Of a stretch of DNA of 64,000 nt, positions 11,036-24,122 are shown one piece after another. Where the stretch lies: assembly GCF_051622035.1 (NCBI RefSeq), contig NC_135355.1, forward strand, positions 6,374,001 to 6,438,000, written 5' to 3'. Every line of letters begins with the position of its first letter. Position 1 is the stretch's first letter. The notes beneath the pieces were generated by a model that saw only the letters and a program-made list of their open reading frames with translations, was not told where the DNA came from and ran no database searches. The DNA is from Arctopsyche grandis. Its lineage: Eukaryota > Arthropoda > Insecta > Trichoptera > Hydropsychidae. The translations under genes and the position numbers were made by a program.

Positions 11036-11616
11036 ATAGCAACAAAAGGACCGATGGAGCTTTTTTAATGTTGGGGAAAACAAATAGTGTAGCTGCTCAT
11101 CTACGAGATTTTCGTAATAAAGTAATTGATGAAATATTATATAGTCAGTACTGCTGAAAATTACACCATGCTATGACGTTTGACATACAATTTATGTCTT
11201 ATGACTACTATTTGACTACTGGGTGAATTTTATTTGAAAAATACATACGATAACTACCGAAACATAAGTATCGAGATTTGTATTGTATTAAGATTTTTAA
11301 ATGTATGTTCCTGTTTTGGTATCCGTCGAAATTTTAATTTTATATGAATATTTATCTGCATGATTGGTCAGGGTGACGCAAGACCATTTCAAATCACTCT
11401 ACAATGTATGCATTATAGAAGTATTCCAATGGAATCTACATATACATATTTAAAAAAAAAAAAATTAGCGTTCCAACAATGATCAACATCCTGAAATCAT
11501 AATGATCTAAATATGTTTTAAATCTATATTTAAGTTGAATAGTGATTACATATATTGTTAAACTAGCGTGCATCATAGAACCGCAACATTTACAAAGAAA
11601 ACTGTCATCTCTGATT

Positions 11617-13889
11617 ATGCATATGCTGCAAATAATTGTATTCTTGACATTTCTTATCTTGTATAGTAATTGCGATCTAACAAGAGAACAACTATCGAAA
11701 GTGGATCTTCCATCGTATGGTTTTGTAAGTTAAACTAATATTTCCATTAACAACACAGTCAACTCCCCTATAAAAGAAAATGCAAAAAAGCTTGTAAAAG
11801 GTAAAATTGAAAAAGAAAAACAAATAAAATGTAATGTACTGTATATACAAACATACATATAACAGAATATAGCGCGTAACATTATCACCACATGATACGA
11901 GTGTTCGTACTTCATTTTTCCAGTACATATTTTCCTATTGGCCTATTTTTTTCTATAGATGCTTAATTATGGGGCCCACACTGATGATCATACGCCACTG
12001 AGCGCATCTTACGTATAAAACACTAATGTTTGTATGTGCCAGTGCGTGGTCATTACGTTGGTTGGGTGGTCGTTGTTTGGGTCCATCGTTGGTTGGGGGG
12101 GAACAACACGTTCAATTTATTTTTTTTGCGCAGGGGGCGCAGCCAAATGGGGCCCCGCTGGGGGCGCAGCTCCCATGGGGCCCCGCCAAAGGCGCCACAG
12201 GGGGCGCGGCCCCCATGGGGCCCCTGTCGGGGGCGCCGCTCCTAATAAAATAAATAAATATATTTTTGTATATAATTTTTTTTTTTTTTTATACTCCCCG
12301 GGCAAAGCCGGGTTATAAAGCTAGTTTCTTATAAATTAAATGGAAGTTTTCTGATCATTATTTTACTAATATTTCAAACTTTTTAAAAAATTCGGTAAAC
12401 GGAATTTTCAATGATGAAATAAGTGGTCCGCGAGGTCCGAAAAGTTGACGAGCGCTGTTCTTAATGATATCATGCTAAATTTTGAACTATTTCTTAATAT
12501 CAAAGCCACATTTCGATTTTTTTTAAATATTTTTTTTTGAAAAATTCCCCCTTTTTTACACACCTCTTCTATGTTTGCCTTCGCTCGTTCATCTGACAAC
12601 ATTTGGCTCGTTCATCTGACTACATTCTTCCGATCGTTTTGAAACGTTGTCATTTTGCGCGGTTTGGTCAACAATATATGTATATTCAAATCAAATCCGC
12701 CAGTACGATGGTGAAAAATAATCGTAATAGAATAAAAATGCCACAGTTTTGACCATCTTGATGTCTAATGGTAAGTTGCCGTATTTATTTACCTTTCCGC
12801 CAACCTTTCGCTTTGTCAGATTTTAATTGTTTAAACGCCTATTACTTTTTTTTTTCACACTATATACATACAAGGCTTTACTTAGTTTCACTTCGCCAAT
12901 CGGTCTTACGAACTTCCTATATTCTTCCGATCGCTTTTTTTCTCCCCAGTTGGCAACCCTAGACTATAAACATATGTATATGCAGTTGTTGATGTTGACA
13001 AACATCTTTTATGTTTGTGGTATGATTGTGATTTTTATATATGTACATTGTTATAAGAATTATAGTAAGTGATTTTACTGCATAACAATTACACTTTTGT
13101 CTATTGAGCAAACTGTATAGATGCTCATTGTATGTACATTTGTAAAATAATATAATAATGCATTTTTTTATGAAGGGGAAATATATTATATCAGTCAGAA
13201 ACATCGGCCAATGTGCCTCTCTTAATGAACCCGTAGACTACGAGGCGTTAATTATTCACGACTTCAAAATTAATAAACCAAATGAAACTTACGAAGACAT
13301 TTCAGGAGAACTTCACATACCTAAAACGATCAAATTCGTTAAGGTAGGTTGCGAATTCGTTAAAATCAGTCTTTTACACTTTGTGAATCACGATAAATGA
13401 ACGAATCGACTTTCAGGCTACGCTAACCCCATTGTTTCACAAAAAAGATGGATCTTTAACGACAACGTTGAATAGAACGTCCATTGATCCGTGCAAAGAT
13501 CTAATATTGTCACTTCCGTTGAAACTTTTTTTTTCTCCCGATAAGGATTGTATCATCAAGCAGGTGAAAATAATTATTTTATTCGTTGTGTATTTTAACT
13601 ATGATTTTTATATTATTTATGTATATGAAAATATATACAAATATATATGTATATGTATATATGTACATATATGTATATATTTTTTTAGGGCAATTACACA
13701 ATTGACAAATTCAACGTTGATAAATGGTCACACATGAGCGGCGGTGATAATTACATGTATGCAAGATTACAAATCACAATTCAATACTATTCGAAATCTG
13801 GATTGATATTTTGCATTTTTACGGCAATAGATGCTAGACCGATTCCGAAACAAAAAAGAAGACGTAAAATATTAAGAGAATCACACTAA
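11617..13889 (+). CDS. Secreted ML/DUF1091-like protein, gene B (4 exons, 207 aa)
   Basis: Exons 11617-11724, 13176-13343, 13417-13563 and 13689-13889, with phase-0 GT-AG introns at the same protein positions as genes A and C. The signal peptide is MHMLQIIVFLTFLILYSNC; an in-frame ATG at 11542 would add 25 residues in front, but the later ATG aligns with the paralogues. Exon 2 begins GKYIISVRNIGQC, exon 3 carries SIDPCKDLILSLPLKLFF and DKDC, and exon 4 begins GNYTIDKFNVDKW and ends in a basic tail (PIPKQKRRRKILRESH). Cys 49, 118, 137 and 183 match A and C; the fifth cysteine of A and C, near the end of exon 2, is Phe here (IKFVK). Intron 1 hosts a Helitron end. Family placement is inference; being an intact gene is well supported. 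Confidence 0.82.
12026..12325 (+). mobile_element. Helitron 3' end with GC-rich insert (gene B intron 1)
   Basis: The end CCCGGGCAAAGCCGGG hairpin, then TTATAAAGCTAGT at 12313-12325 followed by T, fits the Helitron rule of a hairpin shortly before CTRRT and insertion next to T. Upstream is a poly(T)-rich tract and a 112-bp GC-rich repeat block at 12131-12242. The 5' end was not located, so the left coordinate is approximate. Confidence 0.55.
12131..12242. repeat. GC-rich palindromic repeat block
   Basis: Units such as GGGGCGCAGCTCCCATGGGG and CCATGGGGCCCC alternate in both orientations, about 80 percent G+C inside AT-rich intron sequence. Frames through it are repeat-driven. Confidence 0.8.
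12600..12960. repeat. Dispersed repeat with inverted copy at 22890-23110
   Basis: Shared landmarks in opposite orientation include CATCTGACTACATTCTTCCGA, ACGTTGTCATTTTGCG, GGTTTGGTCA and CGCCAGTACGATGGTGAAAA. It fills part of gene B intron 1. No ends or coding frame were recognised. Confidence 0.55.
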
Positions 13890-14097
13890 AAATTTGAGAT
13901 TCGATCTGGCAGTGGTATTGGAGTGGAGGTAGGCGCCTATTTACATATGTACATATGTATAAATATTGTTACCATACAATTTCTCTGAATCTTAATTAAT
14001 AAGATTTTGAAAAACATCTTATGGTTGACCGATTTTCATTTATAAATTTTATTTATAGCTAAAAACTCATATGCATACGTATGTGGTGGCCATGATG

Positions 14098-14631
14098 TTT
14101 TCACCAACAAAAAATGGTTCACTATTGTCAACCTTTTTATTGCTCGAATAAAGAATTGCAGACGAACGGTTTTAATAAAAATAATAATTTATTATAATAT
14201 TCAGAACAAGAGCTGATTACAAACTAACTTAATTGTAACAGGAATGGTTTATATATTCTTCTTTAAAACAATGAATGTGTTGAAGACACGTGTCGTACAA
14301 TTTCGGTTAGTCAGTGCGTGAGGTGTGGTACACGTCAATAGTGCTATTCATTATATTAGGTGTGTCACAAATCAATTGTATTACATATAAAATTAGTTGT
14401 GACTTATCTTTACAGGTTAGCCGTTTTATTCTTATATTAATTACACATCATGTGACAATCAAGGAGTCATAATGATGGTGTCATACAACGAACGAATAAG
14501 TCGAATTTGTGATAGTTGAGTATAATGGTAGAGGGTTGTCCTCAGTCCTTAAATCTCTCTTGCTTTGTAGTATAGGTATAAGAGTAATTGACAATAGTGA
14601 ACCATTTTTTGTGAATACAAGCATCCTGGCC
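14098..14631. mobile_element. MITE with inverted ends of about 40 bp
   Basis: The left end GGCCATGATG then AAAAAATGGTTCACTATTGT is mirrored on the right by ACAATAGTGAACCATTTTTT and CATCCTGGCC. The interior has no transposase. Part of the same arm occurs near 8890-8960. The superfamily was not determined. Confidence 0.65.
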
Positions 14632-16272
14632 GCTGAATTCTGCTCATATATACATAATTGTGAAATTTCAGATCGACACTTTGAATGATTTCGGAAAAAA
14701 AATTACCTCGGATCTCAAGAATAAAAGCACGGGGAAAATTTAAATACACATTTTATAAAACAAATACGCATTTATCGTAAACATCTCATAAAATTTGTGA
14801 GAATTAAAAAAATATTTCATTTAAAAAAATAAATGTACAATTTAAAAATAATTTCTTTCATATAATATTAAAAAAACAGCAATAGAAAAAAATATATAAT
14901 TGGATTATAAAACAAAAGAAAACAAAAAAGTAAGGTCAACATTTTAATATCAAATATGGCCATTTGACAAGTTACTTTCACAACAGAAAAATATAAACCA
15001 ACCTAAAATGTATGAAATGCGCATAAGTTTTTCAATTCTAACTTTAGCTGCGCACTTTTTAATTATTTAATGATCGAAACATATTTTTTTCATACTTCAA
15101 ATAAAACATTGTCCAATTTGACATTTTTTTAAATAACAGAAATATATTTATTTAATGCGCAATTTATTTTATTCTAATGCGCAAATGATTCGTTCTATCC
15201 TTGCTCCTGCAAAGCTATTTTTAAATGCACCGTTAAAATATGGTACCCTAAAAGCACTGCATCTGTTGAAAAAATAATGTTATTATCTCAATCGAATTGA
15301 TCGATTTTGTACTCCAAGCTATCGATTTAATCATCGATAGTTAAATAACCACTTTTTTTTTAATTTTACCATTAAAACTAAAATAAAAGATATTTGTTTT
15401 AAATGTTTAATTTGATAGCAAATAAAAAAAATGCATAATAACAAACATTAATCTAGTTTTACTTATTTAAAAGTATTTAGCAATTGAAACTTGAAATGTA
15501 TCCATTAGACCAGTATCCAAAAGCTCACTTGTGCGCATGCGCAAAAGATTTGTAGAGAACTTTAGCATCCAAGGCGATACGAGCTTGGTGTGAAACAAGC
15601 ATCGGTCGCACAGACGGCTACGGTCAATTTTGGATCAGACAAAAGATCGTATATATCATAATCACGTAATCAAAAATAAATGAAAGAGAAATAAAACTAA
15701 GAAATTCAGAAAACAAACGGTATGAAAATTCTTTTGACGTAAATATTAAGGGATGCGCAGCATCCACAGCATCCATGGCCAGCACGCCACTGATATGTAC
15801 ATACAAATATAAACATGTATGCATAATTTAGGTATAAAATCCATGTTTACATTACGTATATACAAAAATATATTTTTTAAATGTATGTATGTATGTATGT
15901 CTATAAAAAAATATATGCAAATTTGTTTGATTTGGATTCCAATAAGTTTTTTTTTCATCCGGCCCTCCATAAATTTCAAAATTCTGAACCGACCCATTTC
16001 CCAAAAATGCATTAGACCCATTTTGAACATATGAGGATTTAAAAATATATTATAAACGTATCAAACTGTAAATTTATCTTCACATTTCCCAATTGATCAT
16101 ACAACCGGATGTGATAGTTATCCCTTTTATACTATTTCATTACTATTTTTTTGGAAATTTGTGCTAGTTTCCGTTTTGAATAAGTCATTAGCGTATCGAA
16201 AGGAAAAATACGATCAATAAAATAAAATGGATGATTACCAAAAAATCATTTGTAAACGAAAATTTGACCATA
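14632..16272. other. AT-rich intergenic stretch
   Basis: No gene, RNA or clear element seen. It holds short ATGT microsatellites (about 15880-15900) and a CAGCACGCCACTG phrase at 15781 that recalls foldback termini. Confidence 0.5.
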
Positions 16273-16648
16273 ATGCAACGTACTTTGTGTCTCATATCGA
16301 TTTTATTACTGTTCAACTCATCTCCCAAGAATATTTGTCAAGTCATAAAAGATATAAAACCAACTGAAAAATTATCGTCTAGGGGTTTTGTAAGTTTTTT
16401 GTATTATATATTATATATGTGTACATACATACATATTTTTTAAAAAGCCTACAACATTTTTGGACAGTTACTTATTACAGTCAGCAAGTGACTTTTTGAT
16501 TAAGTAGTCAGTAACTATTTATGTATGTATAAACGAATTTGATTAGTTAATTTATGAATTCGGTCCCATCCTTATCTACATACATATCTGAGTTTATCTA
16601 CTAACCTCAGTTAGGGGTCCCAATTGAGTACTTGAATATTCGACATTC

Positions 16649-16741
<93 letters not shown>

Positions 16742-18183
16742 CATACATATATAATATATTAATATAGCCATGTCTAAGCGATCAGAATTGTGGAATTAGT
16801 GTTCAAGAAAAGAACATAATTGTCTTGTACTCACCATTTAATATAATTTCTGACCAATACCTAAAAAAATCCATTTAAAGCTACCAACCAACTAAATACA
16901 GAAGACAAAAAAAGTATGTCAATAATTAATCCACACATTAAAAAAACAGGGAAACTACTTTGTGAAACTGTGGAATATTAACAAATGTAGCACGGAACTT
17001 CTGGAATCACAAAAGGACTTCGTGTTTCATTTGGATATATCTAATGTAAACGCAACGTTCCAACAAGTTTTTGGAAAAATTTTTGTACTACAACCTGTAA
17101 GATGCATCAGGGTATGTTACAAATGAAACTTTATAACAATAAGAAGACCAATTATCTGATTTTTAGAGGTATTTTTTGGGGTTTGTTTTTTAAATTACCA
17201 AAACTTTTTCCAGAGACAGCCAATTTGACAATTGATAGCTGATTTTATTTGAATTTTATTATAAATAGGGTTACGTCAGATCAATATTTGTAAAATATGA
17301 AAATTTATTTCCAAACTCGTGGTTCAGTTCAAAATTGGCCTCCAAGATCGTGTGATTTAACACCTTTGGATTATTTTGTGTGGGGATGTGTGAAGTTGCT
17401 AGTCTTCGTCGATAAATCAGAAACGATGGATGACTTGAAAGCCTTCGCCGCGTTATTGTCGATATACGGGCCCAGCTGCTCGAAAAAGTGATTAAATATT
17501 GCGCTTTTTAATCGAATCAGCCGTGGCGCCTACGTATATGCTCGATAATATATATTAAACACTAATGACATAACATTATCTTCCAATAAAGCCAATACCA
17601 TGGACATTACCAGGGGTTTTATGTGTTTTATTTCATTTTAAAGTTCAATACCTCTAAAAACTTTATCATTATAAGACATAATAAGTTATGAATATTTACA
17701 TTTTGTAATTGCAATATGTAATAGATTGTTCTTTCATGATGAATAGTAAAATATAAAACCAAAATTTCAGGCAAAGCTAACACCTATGGTACAACAACAC
17801 GATGGAAGATTTAAAACAACATACGTCAGAACGAGTACAGTTCCTTGTAAAGATTTAATACTATCAGTTCCATTGACAAAGTACTTTTTTCCAGACGACA
17901 CATGCAACATTAAAAAAGTAAAAAAAAATCAATTATGATGAATTAAGTTTTCAAAGGTGATTAATATGTAATTTATCAGGGAAACTACTCCTTGGATGGA
18001 TTCAACGCAGATAAATGGGTGCACTTGCTGATTGGCAATAATTTCGTGTACGGAAGAGTGCGAATAAAAATCGAATATTTTATGTCGAACGGAATGAGAT
18101 ATTGTAATGATGTAACGCTAGATATTTTACACATATCAAATATCCAAAGAGCACCGAAAAAGCCTAATAAATACAGGGGATAA
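16273..18183 (+). CDS. Secreted ML/DUF1091-like protein, gene C (4 exons, 209 aa)
   Basis: Exons 16273-16389, 16950-17111, 17771-17917 and 17980-18183, all phase 0. Exon 1 gives a signal peptide (MQRTLCLISILLLFNSS) and ends SSRGF, as IPMQGF and LPSYGF do in A and B. Exon 2 begins GNYFVKLWNINKC and is two codons shorter than in A and B. Exon 3 has TVPCKDLILSVPLTKYFF and DDTC; exon 4 has GNYSLDGFNADKW and VYGRVRIKIEYF. Cys 52, 91, 119, 138 and 184 align with gene A. The tail (RAPKKPNKYRG) is basic but shorter. It is the most diverged of the three and is intact. An in-frame ATG at 16231 would give a longer start but lies before the signal peptide. Intron 2 holds a mariner-type remnant. Confidence 0.78.
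16654..16735. repeat. (AT)n microsatellite
   Basis: About 80 bp of AT dinucleotide in intron 1 of gene C, preceded by TAGGGGTCCCAATTGAG, which resembles the hAT end at 25655. Confidence 0.95.
17160..17660 (+). mobile_element. Tc1/mariner-like transposase remnant
   Basis: Inverted ends TTTTTAGAGGTATT (17160-17173) and its complement (17647-17660) bound about 500 bp. Inside, 17297-17491 reads FQTRGSVQNWPPRSCDLTPL then DYFVWGCVK, the third-catalytic-residue block (WPPRSxDLTPLD) of Tc1/mariner-superfamily DDE/D transposases, followed by a stop soon after. Most of the transposase is missing. It sits in intron 2 of gene C. Confidence 0.7.
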
Positions 18184-18425
18184 AAATTACATTGTAAAAT
18201 ACAAAAACGAATTATAAATATGTATGTGTAATATCATCTTATCAAATGACATTGATTTTTAATTAAACATCACATCCTATAGAACACAACTAACGACATA
18301 ATTTCAATCCATAAAATCAACATCAAATTGAGATGAATGTCAAAAGTAGTAGCGTGACACTTATTGCATCCCGTCATTAAATAGTACGTATATATGTACA
18401 TATGTACGTACATACATACATACAT

Positions 18426-19085
18426 ATGTTACGCCGAATCCGTGAAATTGCCGATTACACGTAACCGGCAAAATATAGCAAGGCCGTCGCCGAATTCACG
18501 TATTCGGCAAATATTTTGCCGAATACGTATATTGTATCCAACTTGTCAAAGTGACAGTTGAATAAGGATGTTAAATTTAGTTTTGTTTGTATGTTAAAAA
18601 GTACTTGCATACGTTTCGATTATCTCGCATGGCTTATGCTTAAATTATTTTGATTTTTATACATTTTGATAAATATTTTATACTAAAGAATCAGTATTAT
18701 ATTATAAATATTTCACACCGACCACACTAAAAATCAACAAACTTATTTCAAACAAGGAAGAAATCACAATAAAAATGTATAAAACTTAAATAAGCTTCAA
18801 TTATTTTGAAATAATCAAACTAACCTTAACAATTTTATTACAATTTAATAATGTATAAAGATTTTGTGTCATCATAATCATACTATAAAGTAGTCAACAG
18901 GATTTAAAATTATGACTTTAGTGGTCCGTGTATGTGTAATATCATGTCCATTGTACAAATGACATTTGATTAGTTCTAAAAAACCACGGAATGAGTAAAA
19001 CAATTCGTACCGATTATATGTAATCGGCAAAAATTTGCCGAATACGTGGAATCGGCAGCGGCCTTTCACGGATTCGACGTAACAT
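18426..19085. mobile_element. MITE with ATGTTACG ends
   Basis: The left end ATGTTACGCCGAATCCGTGA is mirrored by TCACGGATTCGACGTAACAT at the right. The subterminal parts repeat TTTGCCGAATACGT and related phrases in both directions. There is no coding frame. The LTR element starting at 19088 inserted into its right edge. Confidence 0.7.
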
Positions 19086-20227
19086 ATTGTTACGTACGCC
19101 GTGGATTGAGCGAATTGTACTTAGACCAACGGATATCTGTTATCGGTTAACTAAATGCATGCACTTACTTCCAAAGATTATATCTGGACTCTAAGTGCAT
19201 TTAGGCTAAACAATGACCGTTATTAGTTATTTCTCAGAATCGGTACGGGGAGACCCAATATCGTGGAAAATACATATCCGAATACTTGACTATACAACAG
19301 GTAAACAGATTAGGCGTCCTGAGAGATCTACCCTTTATAAAGCGGTACGTAGGCGATATCATGTCATTCTGGACTGAACACTGGCAATACGTGTATCTCC
19401 TGAATCATCAATAAATGCTGTGAAACGACAGTTGGCCTTTTACTTGGATCCTCCACCCACCCGTACGCAACACTGGTGTCAGAAGTGGGATCCAAGATGG
19501 GCCGTGGAACAAAGTCACCAGCGAAGGAAGAGAAGCTACAGCGAAGCCATCCTCGGGAGCTGTAGGAGAGAGTTCGAGCCATGGAGACACGAAACAAAAA
19601 AATGCAGTTTTCACTGCAACACACAGAATCGGTCATCACATATTCGGTTGTCGAATTGCAGCTATCACTGCAACTCGACTTTGACATTATCGGCGGTGGC
19701 CGCCAAGAATTCATCGGGATGACGGAAGGAGGCTACGAAACGGGAGGTTTCGTACAAGTGCTGCCGGGAGAGGACAACTTGAGGCGTTGTCAAGGGCAAC
19801 ATCGGAGAGCAGCATCCGGCAATTGCAGAGTCATCCAAAGGGCGACCGGGACGAGGGCAGTTCACCGGTCCACTTACGCCGCAAGTACCAAGAATTAGCG
19901 GCTGTTGGGGACGACGATACACGGGAAAGCATCGTCGTCAGAAGAGGAGCGGAGATCGACTACAACTGAGAGATGTCGATTACAAGCCACTATTCCCTTC
20001 AACTGTTTGTTGACGGCAGATGTCAACAAACTGGAAATAAATCTAATTGGAAACTAGTCGAGTCTAATTGGAAACTAGTTAACCACCTGTTATGTCACAG
20101 GTGTCGTCTCGCAAAGAGTCGGAAAGTAAACGGATTGAAATGGAATTCAATCGGAACCATGCAACGGCAGACAGGCACATTTATCAGATTGGATAAATGT
20201 TGGTTGGTCAGTCGGCGGAGTCAATTA

Positions 20228-21124
20228 AGTCACTTTTGGGAGGATAGAGGCACCGCTTCAGAGGGAATGGCAACGGAAGCACGTTCTGGGTGGAACGTTG
20301 GTCTGCAGCAGGATGCTGGGCCACATGATAGGAAGACGGGGCCACCGCAACAAATTTGGACGTTGGGGAAACGAGCGACTTGGATCAACCACGTGAGGGC
20401 ATTTTAAACCGAAGAAACGCCAGATCGCGACTTCAACAAGAGAGAGCGGAACAATTGATATACGTCAACATCGAAAAAAACCTAGTTGGAAACTAGTGGA
20501 AACACGAGTACCTGAAAAAATACATGGACAGTTGCAGCAGTGTTTAGATCATCTCGCAGATGTAACGCGAAAATACATCAGAAAGGAATGGATTTCAGTT
20601 GGGTCAATGGAACGGAAAAGAAGCACATTCAACAGAGTGGCAGACTGTTGGGTGCACATTTACCAAGGTCAATGGAACGGAAAAGAAACACAACCAGCAG
20701 AGTGGCAGACTGAGGTGTGCACATTTTCCAGGGTCAAGGGAACGGAAAAGAAGCACCACCAACAGAGTGGCAGACTGAGGGGTGCACATTTTCCAGGGTC
20801 AACCGTCACTTTTGTGAGGATGGTGGCGATTCTTGTGGGACATGACTTTGGAGCACGTTCTGGGTTGAACGTTGGTCTGCAGCAGGATGCTGGGCCACAT
20901 GACATAGGAACACTGGGCCACCGTAGCAAATTTGGACGATGGTGACACGAGAGACATGGACCAAGTCACTTTTGTGAGGATGGGAGCGATTCTTGTGGGA
21001 CATGGCTTTGGAGCACGTTCTGGGTTGAACGTTGGTCTGCAGCAGGATGCTGGGCCACATGACAGGAATACGGGGCTGCCATAGCAAATTTGGACTTTGG
21101 TGATACGAGCAACATGGACCAAAC
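20228..21124. repeat. Tandem repeats of about 160 bp inside the LTR element
   Basis: Units at 20805-20964 and 20965-21124 share GGAGCACGTTCTGGGTTGAA, GGTCTGCAGCAGGATGCTGG and CCACATGACA; a diverged unit lies at 20228-20399. A separate array of three 65-bp units (20602-20800, marker GGAACGGAAAAGAA) lies between them. Confidence 0.8.
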
Positions 21125-21212
21125 ACGTGAGAAATTTTGGACCGAAGAGCTAACAAATAATGATTTCCAAATGTAGAACATCGGATGACTAATTTTAGGG
21201 GATTAGAAATGT

Positions 21213-21600
21213 AACTGTAACTGTTTCCATTGTAAAGGTGACGTAAAGTGAAGTGTAATGTAATTGTTTCCAATGTCAAGGTGACGTAAATTGAAGTGTA
21301 ACGAAAGTTTAATGTAATTGTTTCCAATGTCAAGGTGACGTAAATTGAAGTGTAACGAAAGTTTAATGTAATTGTTTCCATTGTAAAGTTGACGTAAATT
21401 GAAGTTTAACGAAAGTTTAACGTAATTGTTTACATTGTAAAGGTGTCGTAAATTGAAGTTTAACGAAGGTTTAATGTAATGGTTTCCATTGTAAAGGTGA
21501 CGTTAATCTAACTGTAACAGAATTTAAATTGTAAAGGTAACGTTAATGTAACGGTAATAGAATTTAAATGTCATTGTTTCCATTGTAGCTGTAAAGATAA
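21213..21600. repeat. Tandem repeats of about 55 bp inside the LTR element
   Basis: Six to seven units built on GTGACGTAAATTGAAGTGTA, ACGAAAGTTTAATGTAATTG and TTTCCAATGTCAAG, with the right units more diverged. Confidence 0.8.
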
Positions 21601-22103
21601 CGGCTGTAATTGTAAATGTAACTGTGACTGATATCGGAGATAAATGTAACTACTGTAGATTTATCAGTTACGATTTGTTGGTCAATCGGGACGATTTGAC
21701 CTAAGAGGGAGGCAATGTTACGTACGCCGTGGATTGAGCGAATTGTACTTAGACCAACGGATATCTGTTATCGGTTAACTAAATGCATGCACTTACTTCC
21801 AAAGATTATATCTGGACTCTAAGTGCATTAAGGCTAAACAATGACCGTTATTAGTTATTTCTCAGAATCGGTACGGGGAGACCCAATATCGTGGAAAATA
21901 CATATCCGAATACGTGACTATACAACAGGTAAACAGATTAGGCGTCCTGAGAGATCTACCCTTTATAAAGCGGTACGTAGGCGATATCATGTCATTCTGG
22001 ACTGAACACTGGCAATACGTGTATCTCCTGAATCATCAATAAATGCTGTGAAACGACTGTTGGCTTTTACTTGGATCCTCCACCCACCCCTACGCAACAA
22101 TAT

Positions 22104-23472
22104 GTATTAAATGTAGACTTAACCTTACGGAAATTTGTTATGCTAAGGAACACATTACGTAGTCAACAGGAAGCATTCGAATTGAAAGAAGAAGAGGTCA
22201 TCTGTAAATATTTTTCACGACGCTTTCGATTGTCTCAACTTGTCGTTATCTTGACATATTCAGATATAATTATAGTAAACAAGCGTGCGTACTCACGAAG
22301 GTACAAATTACAAGCAAAACATTAGCGTATTTACACATGACTACATATTATCATAATTCTGTTTTGTATCTATTTATTTAGTAAATAAATTACAGTCGTG
22401 AAAATTCGATTCAATAACTTCAGCTCTACAAGTATGTATATGTACATACACTCAGGTCTCTTTTTATGCGATATTATAGATAAAAAATAGTATTACTTTA
22501 AAAAACTTGGCTTATTTAGAAAACGTAGGAATGCGTTCCATAATTTTTAAGAAATGTTAAGGACGCGATTCAATGTGCTAATCATTAACGTTTAGAAAGG
22601 AGGGGGAATATCGCTCAGGTACCCCCAATCTCACTAGGTTTCGTCCACATTGTACTGACTGCGGTCCGAGTTTGCACAAAACAAGGCCGGTTGGGCTTAC
22701 CATCCGCCTTACTTAACACTGATCCGGACACATGACAACATCGCTTTGCGACAAAATGCAGGAAACATCGGATTTCACACGTAACGTATGTAAACAACGA
22801 TGCAACGTTATGGTAATAACGTCCGAAATTATATACTATTTTTTTGAGAATTTTCATTAATCGCATAAAAAATGAGAGGGTGGCGGAAAGGCATATATAT
22901 GTATAAGACCACTACATGTCAAGATGGTTTAAATTTTAGCATTTTCAAAAGTGTCTATTACGTTTATTTTTCACCATCATACTGGCGGAATTGATTTAAA
23001 TATCTATCGCTGACCAAACCACGCAAAATGGCAATGTTTCAAAAACATCGGAAGAATGTAGGATAAATATAATATGTTGTCAGACCAATGAGCGAAGTGA
23101 AATATACATAGAAGAGCCTTGTAAAAAGAGACATGAGCGTACTTTAATTGGGCGATTAACTTCTTATGATAACTGGCTTACCTCGATAAAATAAACGAAT
23201 TTTTGTTATTAATCCACAAGAATAGTCGAAATATGATTTTTCTAAGTGGAATTTTATTTAATTCTCATATAAAGACAATTTAATATATTATCCCTATTAA
23301 TTAAATTTCAGATTCGTGTAAAAGCGAGTAAATACTAGTACGAGCTTTTAGCTCGCAATTTTACCGATTTAAAATTCAGCAATCTTCCAATTAACCCTTT
23401 TAAACGAAAACAAAAAATATTCTGGCCAGAACACTATCCCAATAAACATCTTTCAATATAAAATAGTATTAA
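22104..23472. other. Repeat-derived intergenic stretch
   Basis: No host gene recognised. 22450-22880 has CTCTTTTTATGCGAT at the left and its rough complement (ATCGCATAAAAAATGAGAG) at the right, so it may be another MITE. 22890-23110 is an inverted copy of 12600-12760. A minus-strand frame at 22615-22866 has no recognised domain. Confidence 0.5.

Positions 23473-24122
<650 letters not shown>

Larger units (their letters stand above)
19088..22099 (+). mobile_element. Full-length non-autonomous LTR retrotransposon (family L)
   Basis: The 5' LTR (19088-19472) and 3' LTR (21716-22099) are nearly identical, start TGTTACGTACGCC and end CGCAACA. ATAT flanks both sides (19084-19087 and 22100-22103) as a 4-bp target duplication. 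A primer site TGGTGTCAGAAGTGGGAT starts at 19474 and is complementary to the 3' end of tRNA-Leu. A purine tract (AAGAGGGAGGCAA) precedes the 3' LTR. The 2.2-kb interior has no protease, reverse transcriptase or integrase; short frames after the primer site may be a decayed gag. Three sets of tandem repeats fill the second half. It must be mobilised in trans, if at all. LTR similarity implies recent insertion. Confidence 0.88.

Noticed and set aside
12026..12318. Four overlapping frames around the GC-rich block
   Set aside because: All frames stay open because the block lacks stops; no domain or start context.
20669..21381. Minus-strand frames of up to 191 aa
   Set aside because: They translate the tandem repeats of the LTR element and contain the same peptide several times.
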